Shown: positions 33,676 to 43,348, counted from the first letter of the stretch. The stretch: 64,000 nucleotides of DNA from Phycisphaeraceae bacterium (GCA_019454185.1 CP075368.1:2459649-2523648); one strand, 5' to 3'. The notes: generated from the letters alone by a model not told the origin. Translations and numbers: made by a program.

Positions 33676-34515
33676 TCAGACCATCTGCGGGCGGCCGGAG
33701 GGCCGGGCGGATGTCGAAGCGGCGGCGACGGCATTCTGGAAGATCCGTCGCCCGAGGGTTTCCTGGGACCTGAGCCGGCTGTCGAGTCGGGTGAAGTATG
33801 GGTGCCGGTTCCACTCCAGGTATCGCTCCGGGTGGGGCATCAGGCCGAAGACTCTCCCGCTGGTATCGCAGATGCCTGCGATGGCGTTCTCAGAGCCGTT
33901 GACATCGGTTGCGTAGCGAAGTGCGACGAGACCATCTTTCTCGAGCCGTTCGAGCGTCGCGGGGGAGTCTGTGACGAATCGCCCCTCTCCGTGGGCGATG
34001 GGGAGGCGCATCCCGTGCGCGCGATCGGCGTGATCGGCGTGGACCGAATCGATGCCCGCGGTCCAGACGCAACGGGAGGAGGGGACGGGGGCGATCTCGA
34101 CCCAGCGATCGATGAAGCGTGCGCCGGCGTTCTCCGTCAGCGCGCAAGTCTGTTTCGGCGCGCGGTCGGTCGGCCAGACGCCGTCGAGCGGACCGGGGAG
34201 GAGACCGACCTGGACGAGCACCTGGAAGCCGTTGCAGATACCGATGATCGGGCAGCCGCGCCGCACGGCATCGCGGAGCGGGACGTAGAGGCGTTCGCGC
34301 ACGAGTGCGGCCATGATGCGCCCGGAGGCGATGTCGTCGCCGTAGGAGAACCCGCCGGGGAAGCCAATGAGGTCGAACTCATCGATCTGCGAGGGGTCGC
34401 GGATCAGGGCATCGAGGTGGCGGAGCGATGGGGCGGCTCCGGCGCTCTCGAACGCGCGGCAGAGTTCCTTGTCGCAGTTCGTCCCCTGGGCGCGGATGAC
34501 CAATGCTCGTGGCAT
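33676..34515 (-). CDS. purQ: Phosphoribosylformylglycinamidine synthase, glutaminase subunit
   Basis: PurQ releases ammonia from glutamine for PurL in step four of purine synthesis. The 279-aa protein has the class-I glutaminase triad: Cys94 in PIIGICNGFQVL, then His228 and Glu230 in GLMPHPER. LIGFPGGFSYGDDIASGRI is the conserved oxyanion region. It is longer than the usual PurQ of about 225 aa, with extra C-terminal residues. PurL and PurS are not adjacent. The start appears leaderless. Confidence 0.96.
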   Translation of the reverse strand: MPRALVIRAQGTNCDKELCRAFESAGAAPSLRHLDALIRDPSQIDEFDLIGFPGGFSYGDDIASGRIMAALVRERLYVPLRDAVRRGCPIIGICNGFQVLVQVGLLPGPLDGVWPTDRAPKQTCALTENAGARFIDRWVEIAPVPSSRCVWTAGIDSVHADHADRAHGMRLPIAHGEGRFVTDSPATLERLEKDGLVALRYATDVNGSENAIAGICDTSGRVFGLMPHPERYLEWNRHPYFTRLDSRLRSQETLGRRIFQNAVAAASTSARPSGRPQMV

Positions 34516-34520
34516 GTGCC

Positions 34521-34526
34521 ACTGTA
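34521..34526 (-). promoter_or_regulatory. Putative leaderless -10 box of purQ
   Basis: TACAGT ends 5 nt before the ATG at 34515, with no Shine-Dalgarno. Confidence 0.5.
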
Positions 34527-34608
34527 GGTCTGCGCGCGGCTCTGACGCCCTGCGCAGGGTCGGGCGGGACTCATTGAAAAGTGTCGGCCAGTCTGTTCAG
34601 AGGACGGC

Positions 34609-35241
34609 TCAGATATCGTCGCCGTCCTTGTGCGTGCGCGTGGACTGGGGCATGCTCGTGAGGACCTTGTCGATGAGGCCGTACTCGATCATCTCCTTGT
34701 CGTCGAGCCATTTGTTGCGGTCGCAGTCGCGGGCGATCTGGTCGATCGACTTGCCGGTATTGGAGGCGTAGACCTGGTAGAGGCGGTCGCGGAGGCGGAG
34801 CATCTCGCGGGCCTCGATCTCGATGTCGGTGGCCTGACCCTCCATGACGCCGGAGAGCAGGGGCTGGTGCATCAGGTTGCGGGCGTTGGTGAGGGCGAAT
34901 CGTTTGCCCTTGGCGCCGGAGCAGGCGAGGAGGGAGCCCATGGAGGCGGCCTGCCCGATGATGTAGGTGCAGACATCGGGCTGGATGAAGTTCATGGTGT
35001 CAAGGATGCCGAGCCCCGCGGTGACGCTGCCTCCGGGGGAGTTGATGTAGAGGTGGATGTCCTGCTTGGGGTCCTCGTTGGCGAGGAAGAGGAGCTGCGC
35101 GACGACGAGGGAGGCGATCTCATCGCCGATGGGGCTTCCGAGGAAGATGATGCGGTCTTTGAGGAGGCGGCTGTAGATGTCGTAGGAGCGCTCGCCGCGT
35201 GAGGATTTTTCGATGACGATGGGGACGAGGTAGCCGGACAT
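34609..35241 (-). CDS. clpP: ATP-dependent Clp protease proteolytic subunit (paralogue 1)
   Basis: ClpP is the serine-protease barrel of the Clp machine. From the ATG at 35241 the protein is 210 aa with triad Ser100 ([11 protein letters not shown]), His125 ([11 protein letters not shown]) and Asp172 ([11 protein letters not shown]). [20 protein letters not shown] is well conserved. An upstream frame adds 12 residues encoded by an octamer-repeat tract and is not used here. The start codon lacks a clear Shine-Dalgarno because that tract occupies the leader. It lies 82 bp downstream of a second clpP on the same strand, suggesting cotranscription and a mixed or specialised ClpP pair. Confidence 0.96.
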   Translation of the reverse strand: MSGYLVPIVIEKSSRGERSYDIYSRLLKDRIIFLGSPIGDEIASLVVAQLLFLANEDPKQDIHLYINSPGGSVTAGLGILDTMNFIQPDVCTYIIGQAASMGSLLACSGAKGKRFALTNARNLMHQPLLSGVMEGQATDIEIEAREMLRLRDRLYQVYASNTGKSIDQIARDCDRNKWLDDKEMIEYGLIDKVLTSMPQSTRTHKDGDDI

Positions 35242-35250
35242 GGGAAAGTT

Positions 35251-35280
35251 CCAAATGGCAAAGGGCCAAAGGGCCAAATG
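35251..35280. repeat. Octamer tract CCAAAGGG-like in the clpP leader
   Basis: About four degenerate units of CCAAAGGG run in tandem (CCAAATGG, CAAAGGG, CCAAAGGG, CCAAATG). The tract ends 10 nt upstream of the clpP ATG at 35241. The same octamer flanks the four-helix-bundle gene at 53613. Confidence 0.75.
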
Positions 35281-35323
35281 CTGGAGTGTGGGGGCTGGTG
35301 AGAGCTCCGATGCGGGTCGTGCG

Positions 35324-35926
35324 TCAGCGGACGCCAGGGATGACGCCGGCCTGGGCCTGGGCTTCGTTCAGGATCTCGTCGACGATGCCGTAGGCCTTGG
35401 CCTCTTCGGCGGTGAAGTACTTGTCGCGCTCGGCATCGCGCTGGATGGTCTCGACGGCCTGGCCGGTGTGGTGGCTGAGGATGCGGTTGAGCTCGGCCTT
35501 CATCTTGATGATCTGCTCGGCCTGGATCTTGATGTCCTCGGCCTGACCGGTCACGCCGCCGTAGGGCTGGTGGATCATGACCTTGGCGTGGGGGAGGATG
35601 AAGCGCTTGCCCTTGGCGCCCGCGGCGAGCAGGACGGCAGCGCCGGAGTAGGCGTAGCCGATGCAGTAGGTGGCGACGGGGGATGAGATGAGGCGCATGG
35701 TGTCGTAGATGGCGAGGGTGTCGTCGACGGAGCCGCCGGGCGACTTGATGTAGAGGGAGATCTCCTGGCCTCGCTTCTGGTTCTCCAGATAGTGGAGCTG
35801 CATCATGACGCGCGTGGCGGAGACGTTGTTGATGTCCTGCGCGAGGAAGCAGATGCGATTCTCGAGCAACAGCTCGTCGATGGTCATCTCGCGGGTCCGC
35901 TGGTAGGTGACGCTTGCGGCTGGCAT
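35324..35926 (-). CDS. clpP: ATP-dependent Clp protease proteolytic subunit (paralogue 2)
   Basis: This 200-aa ClpP paralogue has triad Ser94 ([14 protein letters not shown]), His119 ([12 protein letters not shown]) and Asp164 ([11 protein letters not shown]). The serine loop reads GYAYSGAA rather than the usual GQAASMGA, a clear departure close to the active site. The start ATG 35926 follows GAGGA. With the paralogue at 34609 it forms a tandem pair; elsewhere such pairs form hetero-oligomeric peptidases. No Clp ATPase or trigger factor is adjacent. Confidence 0.95.
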   Translation of the reverse strand: MPAASVTYQRTREMTIDELLLENRICFLAQDINNVSATRVMMQLHYLENQKRGQEISLYIKSPGGSVDDTLAIYDTMRLISSPVATYCIGYAYSGAAVLLAAGAKGKRFILPHAKVMIHQPYGGVTGQAEDIKIQAEQIIKMKAELNRILSHHTGQAVETIQRDAERDKYFTAEEAKAYGIVDEILNEAQAQAGVIPGVR

Positions 35927-36337
35927 GTCGTTCCTCGTGTGTGCCGTGGTGTTCTGATTGGTCGGGCGATACGTTACCGGACGTGGAGGGCCTCAGGAAG
36001 GCGCGGTTTGGCTTGCGTGAGGCGTGAGACCAAGTGATCTTATCTGTCGGTGTCGGAGAGTGAATCGGTGAACGGTCGGTTCATCGGCGATTGAGGGGTT
36101 TGAGGTGAACGCTGGGGGAATCTGGGGGCGAGGTTGCGGTCTGTGAGGGGCTTTGTCGCCTCTCTTTGATGACGGCGCGCTTCCTTTCGTTGCGATTGCC
36201 TGACTTTGCGGGATTCACTAGGATCGGCACCCCGAGGAGGGGCGATCTGGTTGGCGGGTCGTCGGCAACCCGGGACGAACGGGGCGTGCGTATCGCAGTA
36301 TCTGGTCGGCGGTGTCCGGTTGAAGCGAGGAGTGCTT
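35927..36337. other. Intergenic region between clpP and the phosphoesterase gene
   Basis: This 411-bp divergent spacer holds the plus-strand promoter described at 36196-36224. The roughly 110-nt leader after it has several short GC-rich inverted repeats, including one near 36230-36245. No known riboswitch class matches and no gene is recognised. Confidence 0.5.
36196..36224 (+). promoter_or_regulatory. Promoter of the metallophosphoesterase gene
   Basis: TTGCCT (36196-36201), a 17-nt spacer and TAGGAT (36219-36224) match a sigma-70-type promoter. It leaves an untranslated leader of about 105 nt. Confidence 0.5.
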
Positions 36338-37114
36338 GTGTCGATCGCGATCATCAGCGACATCCACGGAAATGCCGAGGCGTTGCGCGCTGTGATGCGC
36401 GACATCGATTCCCGCAGCATTGACCGGATCATCTGTCTCGGGGACATCGTCGGCTACGGCCCGGAGCCCCTCGCGTGCGTCGACATCGTGCGCGAGCGGT
36501 GCATGTGGTCGCTGATGGGGAACCATGACTTCGGCGTGCTCTACGAGCCGACCAATTTCAACCCGGGCGCGGAAGCCGCGGCGTACTGGACGCGGGAGCA
36601 GTTCGATGCGGAGCCGGACGCGGGCCTGCGTGCGAAGCGGTACGAGTTTCTCGGGAAGCTTCGTGTGCGTGTCTTCGAGACGCTGAACGGGATGGGTTTC
36701 CCGGTGCTGGCCGTGCATGGCTCGCCCCGTCGGCCGATCAACGAGTACATCTTTCCGGATGATGTGATGAACTCTCCGGACAAGATCGAGTCGATCTTCG
36801 GGCGTGTCGAGCGGTTGTGCATTGTCGGGCACACGCACGTGCCCGGTGTGTTCACGAACGAGCCGGATTTCTACCCCCCGAACGAGCTCGGCGAGTCGAG
36901 TTACAAGTTCTCGGAAGACGAGAAGGCGATCATCAACGTGGGCTCGGTCGGACAGCCGCGGGACCACGATCCGCGGGCTTGCTACACGATCCTGCACCCT
37001 GATCGCGCGGAGTTTGTTCGCGTTGAGTACGACGTGGACGCGACAGCGCGGAAGATCAAGGCGGTGCCGACGCTGCACGACTGGCTGGCGGATCGTCTGT
37101 ACGAGGGGCGTTGA
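36338..37114 (+). CDS. Metallophosphoesterase (YfcE-like)
   Basis: This 258-aa calcineurin-like phosphoesterase has the full motif set: SDIHGN near the N-terminus, GDIVGYGP, GNHD, and the C-terminal VGHTHVPG followed by NVGSVGQPRD. Two metal ions would bind the Asp, His and Asn residues of these motifs. The likely activity is a phosphodiesterase or protein phosphatase; the substrate is unknown. GTG at 36338 is preferred because GCGAGGA lies 7 nt before it; GTG at 36332 is too close. Longer in-frame readings lack homology. Confidence 0.9.
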   Translation: MSIAIISDIHGNAEALRAVMRDIDSRSIDRIICLGDIVGYGPEPLACVDIVRERCMWSLMGNHDFGVLYEPTNFNPGAEAAAYWTREQFDAEPDAGLRAKRYEFLGKLRVRVFETLNGMGFPVLAVHGSPRRPINEYIFPDDVMNSPDKIESIFGRVERLCIVGHTHVPGVFTNEPDFYPPNELGESSYKFSEDEKAIINVGSVGQPRDHDPRACYTILHPDRAEFVRVEYDVDATARKIKAVPTLHDWLADRLYEGR

Positions 37115-37176
37115 GCTCAACCGTTCAAAGGTCGTGAGAACCGCGACGACCGCTGCGTGATCCGAGGTGCCTGCGA

Positions 37177-38643
37177 TCAGGGTCGCCAGTGCGGTACGCC
37201 GAGGTCTGCGGGATCGACGATACGCCAGAGCTGCCAGTTGTCTGCGGCGGCGGAGAAGTCCTGCAGGTCCTCGAAATCGACGTGGTCGTCTCCGTTGATG
37301 TCCCCCATGAGATACGTGGGGTGTGGGTCAGAGGTGAAGAGGTTCGCGCTCCAGGCCTCCAGAAATGCGGCCTTGTCTTTACCCCCGATACCGACTTCGA
37401 TCCGACCGTCGCAATCGAAATCCGCGACAGCGGTGATGCGTCCGAAGTCGTAGATCCTTTGGATCGCTTCGATGGAACGCCCGTTGGGCATGGTGTAATC
37501 GAAGGTGTAGGCATCAGAATCATTGGGATTGCCGAAGGTCGAGGTTCCGTAGGTGAGGAAGCCCCAGAGAACCCAGCCGTTCTCATGGAACCTGCGGGCA
37601 TCCGCGAAGTCCCAGAGCTTGCCCTGAGGGCTGTTCTGGGGCGCGGGGCCGCAACCCGCGGGCGTGCGCAGGTTGTTGAGCATGAGCCCGACCTCGGTCG
37701 TCAGAGGATCGAACGAGACGAAGGCGTCGTCGTATGAATAGCGAGAGCGTGCGAAGCGATAGGCAGCGACCCACGGACCCGCGGCGAGCGCGGTGGGATG
37801 AGGGACTTTGAGTTTGTCGGGGCCTGTCGCGCAATTGCCCGTGGTCGCCGGCACGGCCTCTCCGCCGAGGATGATCCGGGGCGTGCCTTCTCGAGTCAGG
37901 TAATCGGGGCTTTGCTGGAGCGTGATGTACATCGGCCAGTACGGGCTGCTGTTGTCGAACCAGTATTCCGCGATGCCCAGGTCCATCCACGGCTTGATGT
38001 TCTGGTAGTACGCGCAGACGTCTCCTGCGCGTGAGAAATCGGGGAGGTACGAATCCTTCATGCCGAGCGTGCAGGGATCGGTCACCTTGTATCCGGCGTA
38101 GATGCTCAGGTTGACAGGGTCACCAATGGCGGCTTTGGACTTGATCCACGTCCCGACATAGTCGCGGAATCCGTCGCGGCGCCAGCCGGCCATCGGCCAG
38201 TACTGAGAAGAATCGGCGAAGCCGGACGCCTCGCTGACATTCCCTGCGGGGAGTCGGAGTTGGATGCGCCGGAAGCCGAGATTGTACAGATCGTTCATTC
38301 GACGCAGGAGTTCATCGAATGCATCCGGCACACTGTTGTTCGCGATGCCGCCCTGGATGCCGTCGTCCTTCGGCGTGTTGCCTGCGTGCCACCATGTCGC
38401 CATCCCCTCGCTGTTGAACTCGTAGTTCCCGTTCGAGAGGGTGATGACCGCGACAGGCCGACGATCGGGTATAAACGTCCAGTCTGCGGGAATCGTGAAC
38501 GGCCCGACTGCTACACGCAAACAGGGGAGCGGCGTGCAGAGTGCAGGAGCGAGTTCCTGCGCCTGGGCTGTCATGCTTGCAATGACCGCCGCGCTGATGA
38601 TCGGGAGACAGCGCGATCCACCGAAGGAATGAACACAAGGCAT
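37177..38643 (-). CDS. Secreted protein with dockerin-like C-terminus
   Basis: The ATG at 38643 (AAGGGGA upstream) gives 488 aa with a signal peptide ending near TAQAQ. The main domain (about residues 40-400) contains LYNLGFRRIQLRLPAG, FRDYVGTWIKSKA and WMDLGIAEYWFDNSSPYWPM. Its layout suggests a beta/alpha-barrel hydrolase-like fold, but I cannot assign a family. Near the end DFDCDGRIEVG and GDINGDDHVDFEDL form a calcium-binding, dockerin-like pair common at the ends of planctomycete secreted proteins. The role could be extracellular carbohydrate or polymer processing; that is inference. No neighbour shares an operon. Confidence 0.82.
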   Translation of the reverse strand: MPCVHSFGGSRCLPIISAAVIASMTAQAQELAPALCTPLPCLRVAVGPFTIPADWTFIPDRRPVAVITLSNGNYEFNSEGMATWWHAGNTPKDDGIQGGIANNSVPDAFDELLRRMNDLYNLGFRRIQLRLPAGNVSEASGFADSSQYWPMAGWRRDGFRDYVGTWIKSKAAIGDPVNLSIYAGYKVTDPCTLGMKDSYLPDFSRAGDVCAYYQNIKPWMDLGIAEYWFDNSSPYWPMYITLQQSPDYLTREGTPRIILGGEAVPATTGNCATGPDKLKVPHPTALAAGPWVAAYRFARSRYSYDDAFVSFDPLTTEVGLMLNNLRTPAGCGPAPQNSPQGKLWDFADARRFHENGWVLWGFLTYGTSTFGNPNDSDAYTFDYTMPNGRSIEAIQRIYDFGRITAVADFDCDGRIEVGIGGKDKAAFLEAWSANLFTSDPHPTYLMGDINGDDHVDFEDLQDFSAAADNWQLWRIVDPADLGVPHWRP

Positions 38644-38849
38644 CAATCGTCCCCTTCCGCGGCCGCGCGGGCTCAGCAAGCCCTGCGCAGATCGAGCAGG
38701 CATTATGCACAATGTCGGACGTGATGCGAGGAATCCCTGAGATAATCTGCGGATTGCGTATCGCTCCCTGGCACTCGCTCCTTCAACTGGCCGACAACTG
38801 GCGGCTACTGGTCTGATGATCGGCCAGAGGTGTGAGGTTGCGGCCACGT

Positions 38850-40070
38850 CTAGCCACCCGCGCCGAACTCGACCACCTGCATCCAGTGAAGCCCCTTGCG
38901 AGGGTTGATCACGCGATACGACGTAGCGCGGAGCCACGGCGCGAGGAACGCCTGATCGATATGCCAGAGCGGCGTGCTGAGCGGCCATGTCGCGGCGTAG
39001 CCGATCCCGGCTTGTCTGAACGCATCGCGAGTCTGCCAACCCGGGCCGTTGGTGAGCGTGTCGAGCGAGCGGCTGCCACGCGGGATGTTGAAGTCTCCAA
39101 TGATGAGATCGGGATCCGGGAATCCCTGTATGGCCAGTGAGGTGTCCGCGCGATAGCCGTTGCTCGGTGAACGCGTCTGCGTCGAGTCCGACTCTGCCGA
39201 CACCCTTCGAAAGACCGTGCCCTGCCAAGTGAGAAGCTGCCGGCGCGTGCTCTCCGCGACCATGCGTCGTGAGAGCCGGATGTCGGAGGGAAGGTCCAGA
39301 ATCCAGACGATGAAGGGCTTCGGTGCGTCGTCAACAGTCAGGCCGATGTCGAGGGCGATCCACATCGCGCGGCCGGGATCGATGCGCACGTCTTCCGGCT
39401 GACCCTCTGAGCGAAGACGCACGCCCTTGAAGCCGAGCGAGGTGATCCCCCATGCGGCAATGGTGGGCGTTGAGACGACGACGAACGGACCCGCTTCGAG
39501 CAACTCAGCACCAGATCCGATGCGTGCGCGGAGCTCCTCGCGATCGAGGTCGTACCCCGCGTTCGCGAGCAGAGCCAGCGTCGGCTTGTGGACTCGCACA
39601 AGATCGACCGCGCGTTCGGAGGGCCAGTTCGCCAGATTCCAGTAGACGGCTGTGAAGCGATCGACATTCCCGACCGGCGCGGCTGTGCGCGTGCGACGTG
39701 CGCCGAGGTTGAGATCGTGCATCAGCAGCGTCCAGGCCATGCAGGCGACGCCGAGCCAGCCGGCGGCACGGACGAAGGCCGCGATCCTGCGCTTTCGTCG
39801 GCGCCTGTCCAACGCGTACGGCGTGAGCCGGTCGGCCCCCTCGTCCAGAAGCGAGACCGCGCTCGAGAGAACGAGCGTGACAAACGACGCGGGGAGCGCT
39901 AGGACCGTCGGGATCCACGCGAGATACTGGGTCCAGAGGTAGCGGTCGCTGACCGTCCGGCCGATAGCCCATGCAACGACAATGGAGCATGCCGCGAGGG
40001 CGATGAGGATGCTGAGCCGGGAGATCCAGTGCTGGATGGCGCGATCGAGCTTCAGGCCTATTCTCCTCAC
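38850..40070 (-). CDS. Membrane-anchored endonuclease/exonuclease/phosphatase-like protein
   Basis: This 406-aa protein has three membrane segments in the first 130 residues, then a C-terminal EEP-like domain with [22 protein letters not shown] and [12 protein letters not shown]. The positions that bind metal or do catalysis in EEP enzymes look changed: the usual LLQE is LLAN, and the terminal SDH motif is GLH. It may thus be inactive or use a different substrate. The start is GTG at 40070. The divergent GDP-fucose-synthase-like gene begins 95 bp away. Confidence 0.78.
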   Translation of the reverse strand: MRRIGLKLDRAIQHWISRLSILIALAACSIVVAWAIGRTVSDRYLWTQYLAWIPTVLALPASFVTLVLSSAVSLLDEGADRLTPYALDRRRRKRRIAAFVRAAGWLGVACMAWTLLMHDLNLGARRTRTAAPVGNVDRFTAVYWNLANWPSERAVDLVRVHKPTLALLANAGYDLDREELRARIGSGAELLEAGPFVVVSTPTIAAWGITSLGFKGVRLRSEGQPEDVRIDPGRAMWIALDIGLTVDDAPKPFIVWILDLPSDIRLSRRMVAESTRRQLLTWQGTVFRRVSAESDSTQTRSPSNGYRADTSLAIQGFPDPDLIIGDFNIPRGSRSLDTLTNGPGWQTRDAFRQAGIGYAATWPLSTPLWHIDQAFLAPWLRATSYRVINPRKGLHWMQVVEFGAGG

Positions 40071-40165
40071 CTGACGAATCTGATCGACCGAAACCCTACC
40101 GATGGACGGGCTTTCAGTCGCGACACACGAGGCACGCAGCTCAACATCGGACCGGAGAGAGACAC

Positions 40166-41137
40166 ATGGTCAACTGGCAGAGCACCAAGGTTATCGTCAC
40201 GGGAGGAGCCGGGTTTCTCGGGCGCCATGTGCTCGGACAGCTGAAGGCCAGGGGCGTTCCGGACCAGAACATCTTTGTGCCGCGTCGGAAGGACTTTGAC
40301 CTGACGGAGCAGGCCGACTGCCAACGGCTGTACCGCGAGGCGTTCCGGGGCGCGAAGGCGGACATGGTGATCCACTTGGCTGCGGAGGTCGGCGGGATCG
40401 GGGCCAATCGGGCCAACCCGGGGCGGTACTTCTACGCCAACATGGCGATGGCACTGCATCTGATCGAGCAGGCGCGGCTGGATGGGTTGATCGAGCGGGG
40501 TGGGAAGTTCGTGCAGACGGGAACGATCTGCGCGTACCCGAACCTGACGCCGATCCCGTTCAAGGAAGAGAACCTGTGGAACGGGTATCCGGAGGTGACG
40601 AACGCGCCGTACGGCGTCGCGAAGAAGGCGGCGTGGCAGATGCTGGACGCGTACAAGCTGCAGTACGGGATGAAGTCGACGTTTGTCTTGCCGGTGAACC
40701 TGTACGGGCCTCACGACAACTTTGACCTGAACTCAAGCCACGTGATCCCCGCGCTCATCAGGAAGCAGGTCGAGGCGATCGACAGCAAGGCGGGGCATAT
40801 CGACTGTTGGGGGACTGGATCGGCCTCGCGCGAGTTCTTGTATGTGGACGATGCCGCGAGCGGGATCGTGACGGCTGCGGAGAAGATGGACGACCCGACG
40901 CCGATCAACCTGGGGACGAACTTCGAGATCACGATCAAGAACCTGGTGGAGCTGATCGCGAAGCTGACGGGGTTCAAGGGTGAGCTGCGGTGGGACCCGA
41001 CGAAGCCGGACGGCCAGCCGCGCAGGTGCCTGGATACCGAGCGAGCGTTCGCGTTGATGGGGTGGCGGGCCCAGATGCCGTTCGAGGAAGGGCTGAAGCG
41101 GACGATTGAGTGGTATAGGGGGAATCGGGCGACGTAA
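40166..41137 (+). CDS. fcl: GDP-L-fucose synthase-like NAD(P)-dependent epimerase/reductase
   Basis: This 323-aa protein closely resembles Fcl/WcaG, which converts GDP-4-keto-6-deoxymannose to GDP-L-fucose. It has GGAGFLGR for cofactor binding, [12 protein letters not shown], the YGVAK catalytic Tyr and Lys, and the diagnostic [20 protein letters not shown] and [12 protein letters not shown] blocks. GAGAGAG precedes the ATG at 40166. The expected partner Gmd (GDP-mannose dehydratase) is not adjacent, so fucose is likely but not certain. It probably feeds surface-polysaccharide synthesis. Confidence 0.92.
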   Translation: MVNWQSTKVIVTGGAGFLGRHVLGQLKARGVPDQNIFVPRRKDFDLTEQADCQRLYREAFRGAKADMVIHLAAEVGGIGANRANPGRYFYANMAMALHLIEQARLDGLIERGGKFVQTGTICAYPNLTPIPFKEENLWNGYPEVTNAPYGVAKKAAWQMLDAYKLQYGMKSTFVLPVNLYGPHDNFDLNSSHVIPALIRKQVEAIDSKAGHIDCWGTGSASREFLYVDDAASGIVTAAEKMDDPTPINLGTNFEITIKNLVELIAKLTGFKGELRWDPTKPDGQPRRCLDTERAFALMGWRAQMPFEEGLKRTIEWYRGNRAT

Positions 41138-41146
41138 CGATTCGAG

Positions 41147-42148
41147 TTACGGTTTCTGCCCACCCTCCAAGAGACCTTCGAAGACGAAGGGAACCTCAAG
41201 GTACTCAATCTCGGTGATGAGGCGAACACGCAGCATGACCGGAGGCCCGGCGCCCGCGAGCGGCTTGAACGTGTGCTGTACGCGAATGTAGTCGCCGGTC
41301 CAGTGGTCTGTCTGGGGCGGGAGTTGCGTCTTGTAGTCGAGCACGCGACCATGTTCGTCGAGTGTCTCGATCGCGTAAAGAAAGGGAGGCAGGTACGAGT
41401 CATTTCCGTTGGGTTTGGGCTCTCCCAATCCCTCCCGAGGCGGGCTGCCCTGCGGCTTCGGGGATGGCTCTGCCGCCGTAACAAGCGGATAGACCGTACG
41501 AATGTCGATCGAGTTGTGAAGCCACAGGCAAAGATCAGTCTTCAGATTCTGGTGCTTGTCCAGTTCCGCCTTGAACACAGCCAGATGAGCCTCTGGTGTC
41601 AGTTGGCGGTATTCGCCCGAGGCGGCGCCTTCGGCAAGCGGAACATCGAAAGACTCCATCCGTTTCGCCCGCGTCGCACCCATTCGAAGCCGGATCGTCG
41701 CCACCCGGCGGTTCGGGTCCGGATCGATCATGGCGTGCCCTCCCATAGATGCCACAGATCCGTTGGGGGCCTTTCGGTAGAGACCGGTTTCAAACTGCAG
41801 GCGCGTGCCCGGAGTATCGATCGTCATCTTCGATCGCGCCTTTGACCCCTCGATCAGCATCGATCTGCCGCTTTGATCCAGCACATCGTCGATCGCGATC
41901 GCGTCGTCGAATGTGAAGACTGACACCCGTTCCGTCTCCAACTCGCCGACTACGTGAAGTCTTCCCTCAAGCGACTGCTTTGTGAAATCGATGTTCCTCG
42001 ATATTCCCAGCCGCACGATACGACCTGTCATCGGCCCCGCTTGCTGTTCCGGAAGCTTCGTCAAAGGCCATTCTTGAACAGCTACAGGCGGAGGAGCAGC
42101 ACAGCCAGAAACCAGCAGCAGCACCCACACAGCAAGGTATTTCAGCAT
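41147..42148 (-). CDS. Lipoprotein of unknown function
   Basis: From the ATG at 42148, the 333-aa protein begins MLKYLAVWVLLLVSGC, a signal peptide with lipobox VSGC (Cys16). An earlier in-frame start would add 18 residues before the signal peptide and is rejected. The mature part is mixed alpha/beta with no motif that I recognise; it contains LDKHQNLKTDLCLWLHNS and ends EYLEVPFVFEGLLEGGQKP. A Pro-rich linker (about residues 240-262) divides it into two parts. It converges on fcl with 9 bp between stops. It may be co-transcribed with the pseudopilin gene upstream, 50 bp away. Confidence 0.78.
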   Translation of the reverse strand: MLKYLAVWVLLLVSGCAAPPPVAVQEWPLTKLPEQQAGPMTGRIVRLGISRNIDFTKQSLEGRLHVVGELETERVSVFTFDDAIAIDDVLDQSGRSMLIEGSKARSKMTIDTPGTRLQFETGLYRKAPNGSVASMGGHAMIDPDPNRRVATIRLRMGATRAKRMESFDVPLAEGAASGEYRQLTPEAHLAVFKAELDKHQNLKTDLCLWLHNSIDIRTVYPLVTAAEPSPKPQGSPPREGLGEPKPNGNDSYLPPFLYAIETLDEHGRVLDYKTQLPPQTDHWTGDYIRVQHTFKPLAGAGPPVMLRVRLITEIEYLEVPFVFEGLLEGGQKP

Positions 42149-42198
42149 GGGTGTATTCGAGCCGAAGGCCCGGTATTTGTCAATCACGGACGCTGCGT

Positions 42199-43119
42199 TC
42201 ACCCACCCGTCGGCAGGTCGGGCGGATCTTTGTCGCTCACGCGGCCGCTGAAGTACCGGTTGTCGGGAACCAGAGAGCCCTCGGCCTGATCCACGAATCG
42301 GCCGTCGCCGTGTGCCGCGTACCCGAGCTCTGTGAGATCGATCGTTCTCGCATGGGTGTCCAGAAACACAACATTGGTGCGGCGCATATGGCGTGGATCA
42401 ACGGCGGAACGATGCGTCGAGGTCTTGTCGCTCCTGTCGGTCAGGCGGGGAGGATCGAGGTTGAAGCCCTCGTTCCCAACCGCGCGTTCTTCTCGTCCGT
42501 CGTTGTCATAGGCCATGCGCTCAACGGCGGCGTATCCCGCGGCGGTGCCGAGGCAGTCCGCAGCCATCACCGTTTGTGAGAAGTCCTGAATCAACGAGCG
42601 CGGCACCGGGAAGTTGTGGTAGCGTTCGGCGGTGACGCGCGAGTTGCCGAGGAACTGGTAGTTGTACCCGTAGGAACCGTTCCGCTCGTCCCGCCACTCA
42701 GGAGTAACCGGGCAGACGTAGACGGGGTTGTCGAAGTCCTGGCGCCCGTCCTCGGGAGAGGGATCGGCGAAGGCGTAGACACCGACATAGCCGCCGATTC
42801 GGGCGATCCATGTCGGCCGGAACTTCTGTCCGTTCCCGATGTCGTAGACATTCGCCGGATTGGCCGCACCGCCCGGGAGGTTCGGCGCGCGGCCCGGGAC
42901 CATGACATCTCGGTTGTCATCAGCGTACATGCTCCAGCCGAGGGAGAGCTGGCGGAGATTCGAAAGGCAGAGGAGGGAGCGAGAGGTCTGGCGCGCGCTG
43001 CCGAGAGAGGGGATCAGAATCCCGATCAGGATCGCGAGGATCGCGATGACGACCAGGAGTTCGATGAGCGTAAAGCCCGCGCGGCTCGTTGCTGGTCGTG
43101 ATGCGGCACTGCTTGCCAT
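42199..43119 (-). CDS. Prepilin-type pseudopilin-like protein (H-X9-D)
   Basis: This 306-aa protein from the ATG at 43119 has the prepilin motif RAGFTLIELLVVIAILAILI at residues 13-32, preceded by a longer leader peptide than its paralogues. Near the C-terminus HMRRTNVVFLDTHA gives H-X9-D with Thr instead of Gly. It is the third member of the family seen at 20735 and 21525. An upstream start would add 84 residues of non-homologous sequence and is rejected. The assembly system is not in the window. A lipoprotein gene follows 50 bp downstream. Confidence 0.9.
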   Translation of the reverse strand: MASSAASRPATSRAGFTLIELLVVIAILAILIGILIPSLGSARQTSRSLLCLSNLRQLSLGWSMYADDNRDVMVPGRAPNLPGGAANPANVYDIGNGQKFRPTWIARIGGYVGVYAFADPSPEDGRQDFDNPVYVCPVTPEWRDERNGSYGYNYQFLGNSRVTAERYHNFPVPRSLIQDFSQTVMAADCLGTAAGYAAVERMAYDNDGREERAVGNEGFNLDPPRLTDRSDKTSTHRSAVDPRHMRRTNVVFLDTHARTIDLTELGYAAHGDGRFVDQAEGSLVPDNRYFSGRVSDKDPPDLPTGG

Positions 43120-43336
43120 CGCGGCTGGATGCTCCGATCGTGGACGCTCGCAAAGCGGTACCTGGCACCTCGATGCCGGTTCAAGCGAGCGGACATAGAT
43201 TCGGCGATTCTGGGGGTTGAGTTCCGGGCGAGGGCCGAATACAACCCGCTCGCACATGCCGATATCGGTGGTTGTGGCATTGAACGCGTGATCGGAGCTG
43301 CGAGAGGAAGTCCGAACCCGGGATTCGACGGGGCCG

Positions 43337-43342
43337 TAGGGT
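43337..43342 (+). promoter_or_regulatory. Putative leaderless -10 box
   Basis: TAGGGT ends 6 nt before the GTG at 43349, with no Shine-Dalgarno. Confidence 0.35.
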
Positions 43343-43348
43343 GCTTGC

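Noticed and set aside
36225..36337. Possible structured leader RNA before the phosphoesterase gene
   Set aside because: Short GC-rich inverted repeats are present, but no conserved riboswitch core could be matched.
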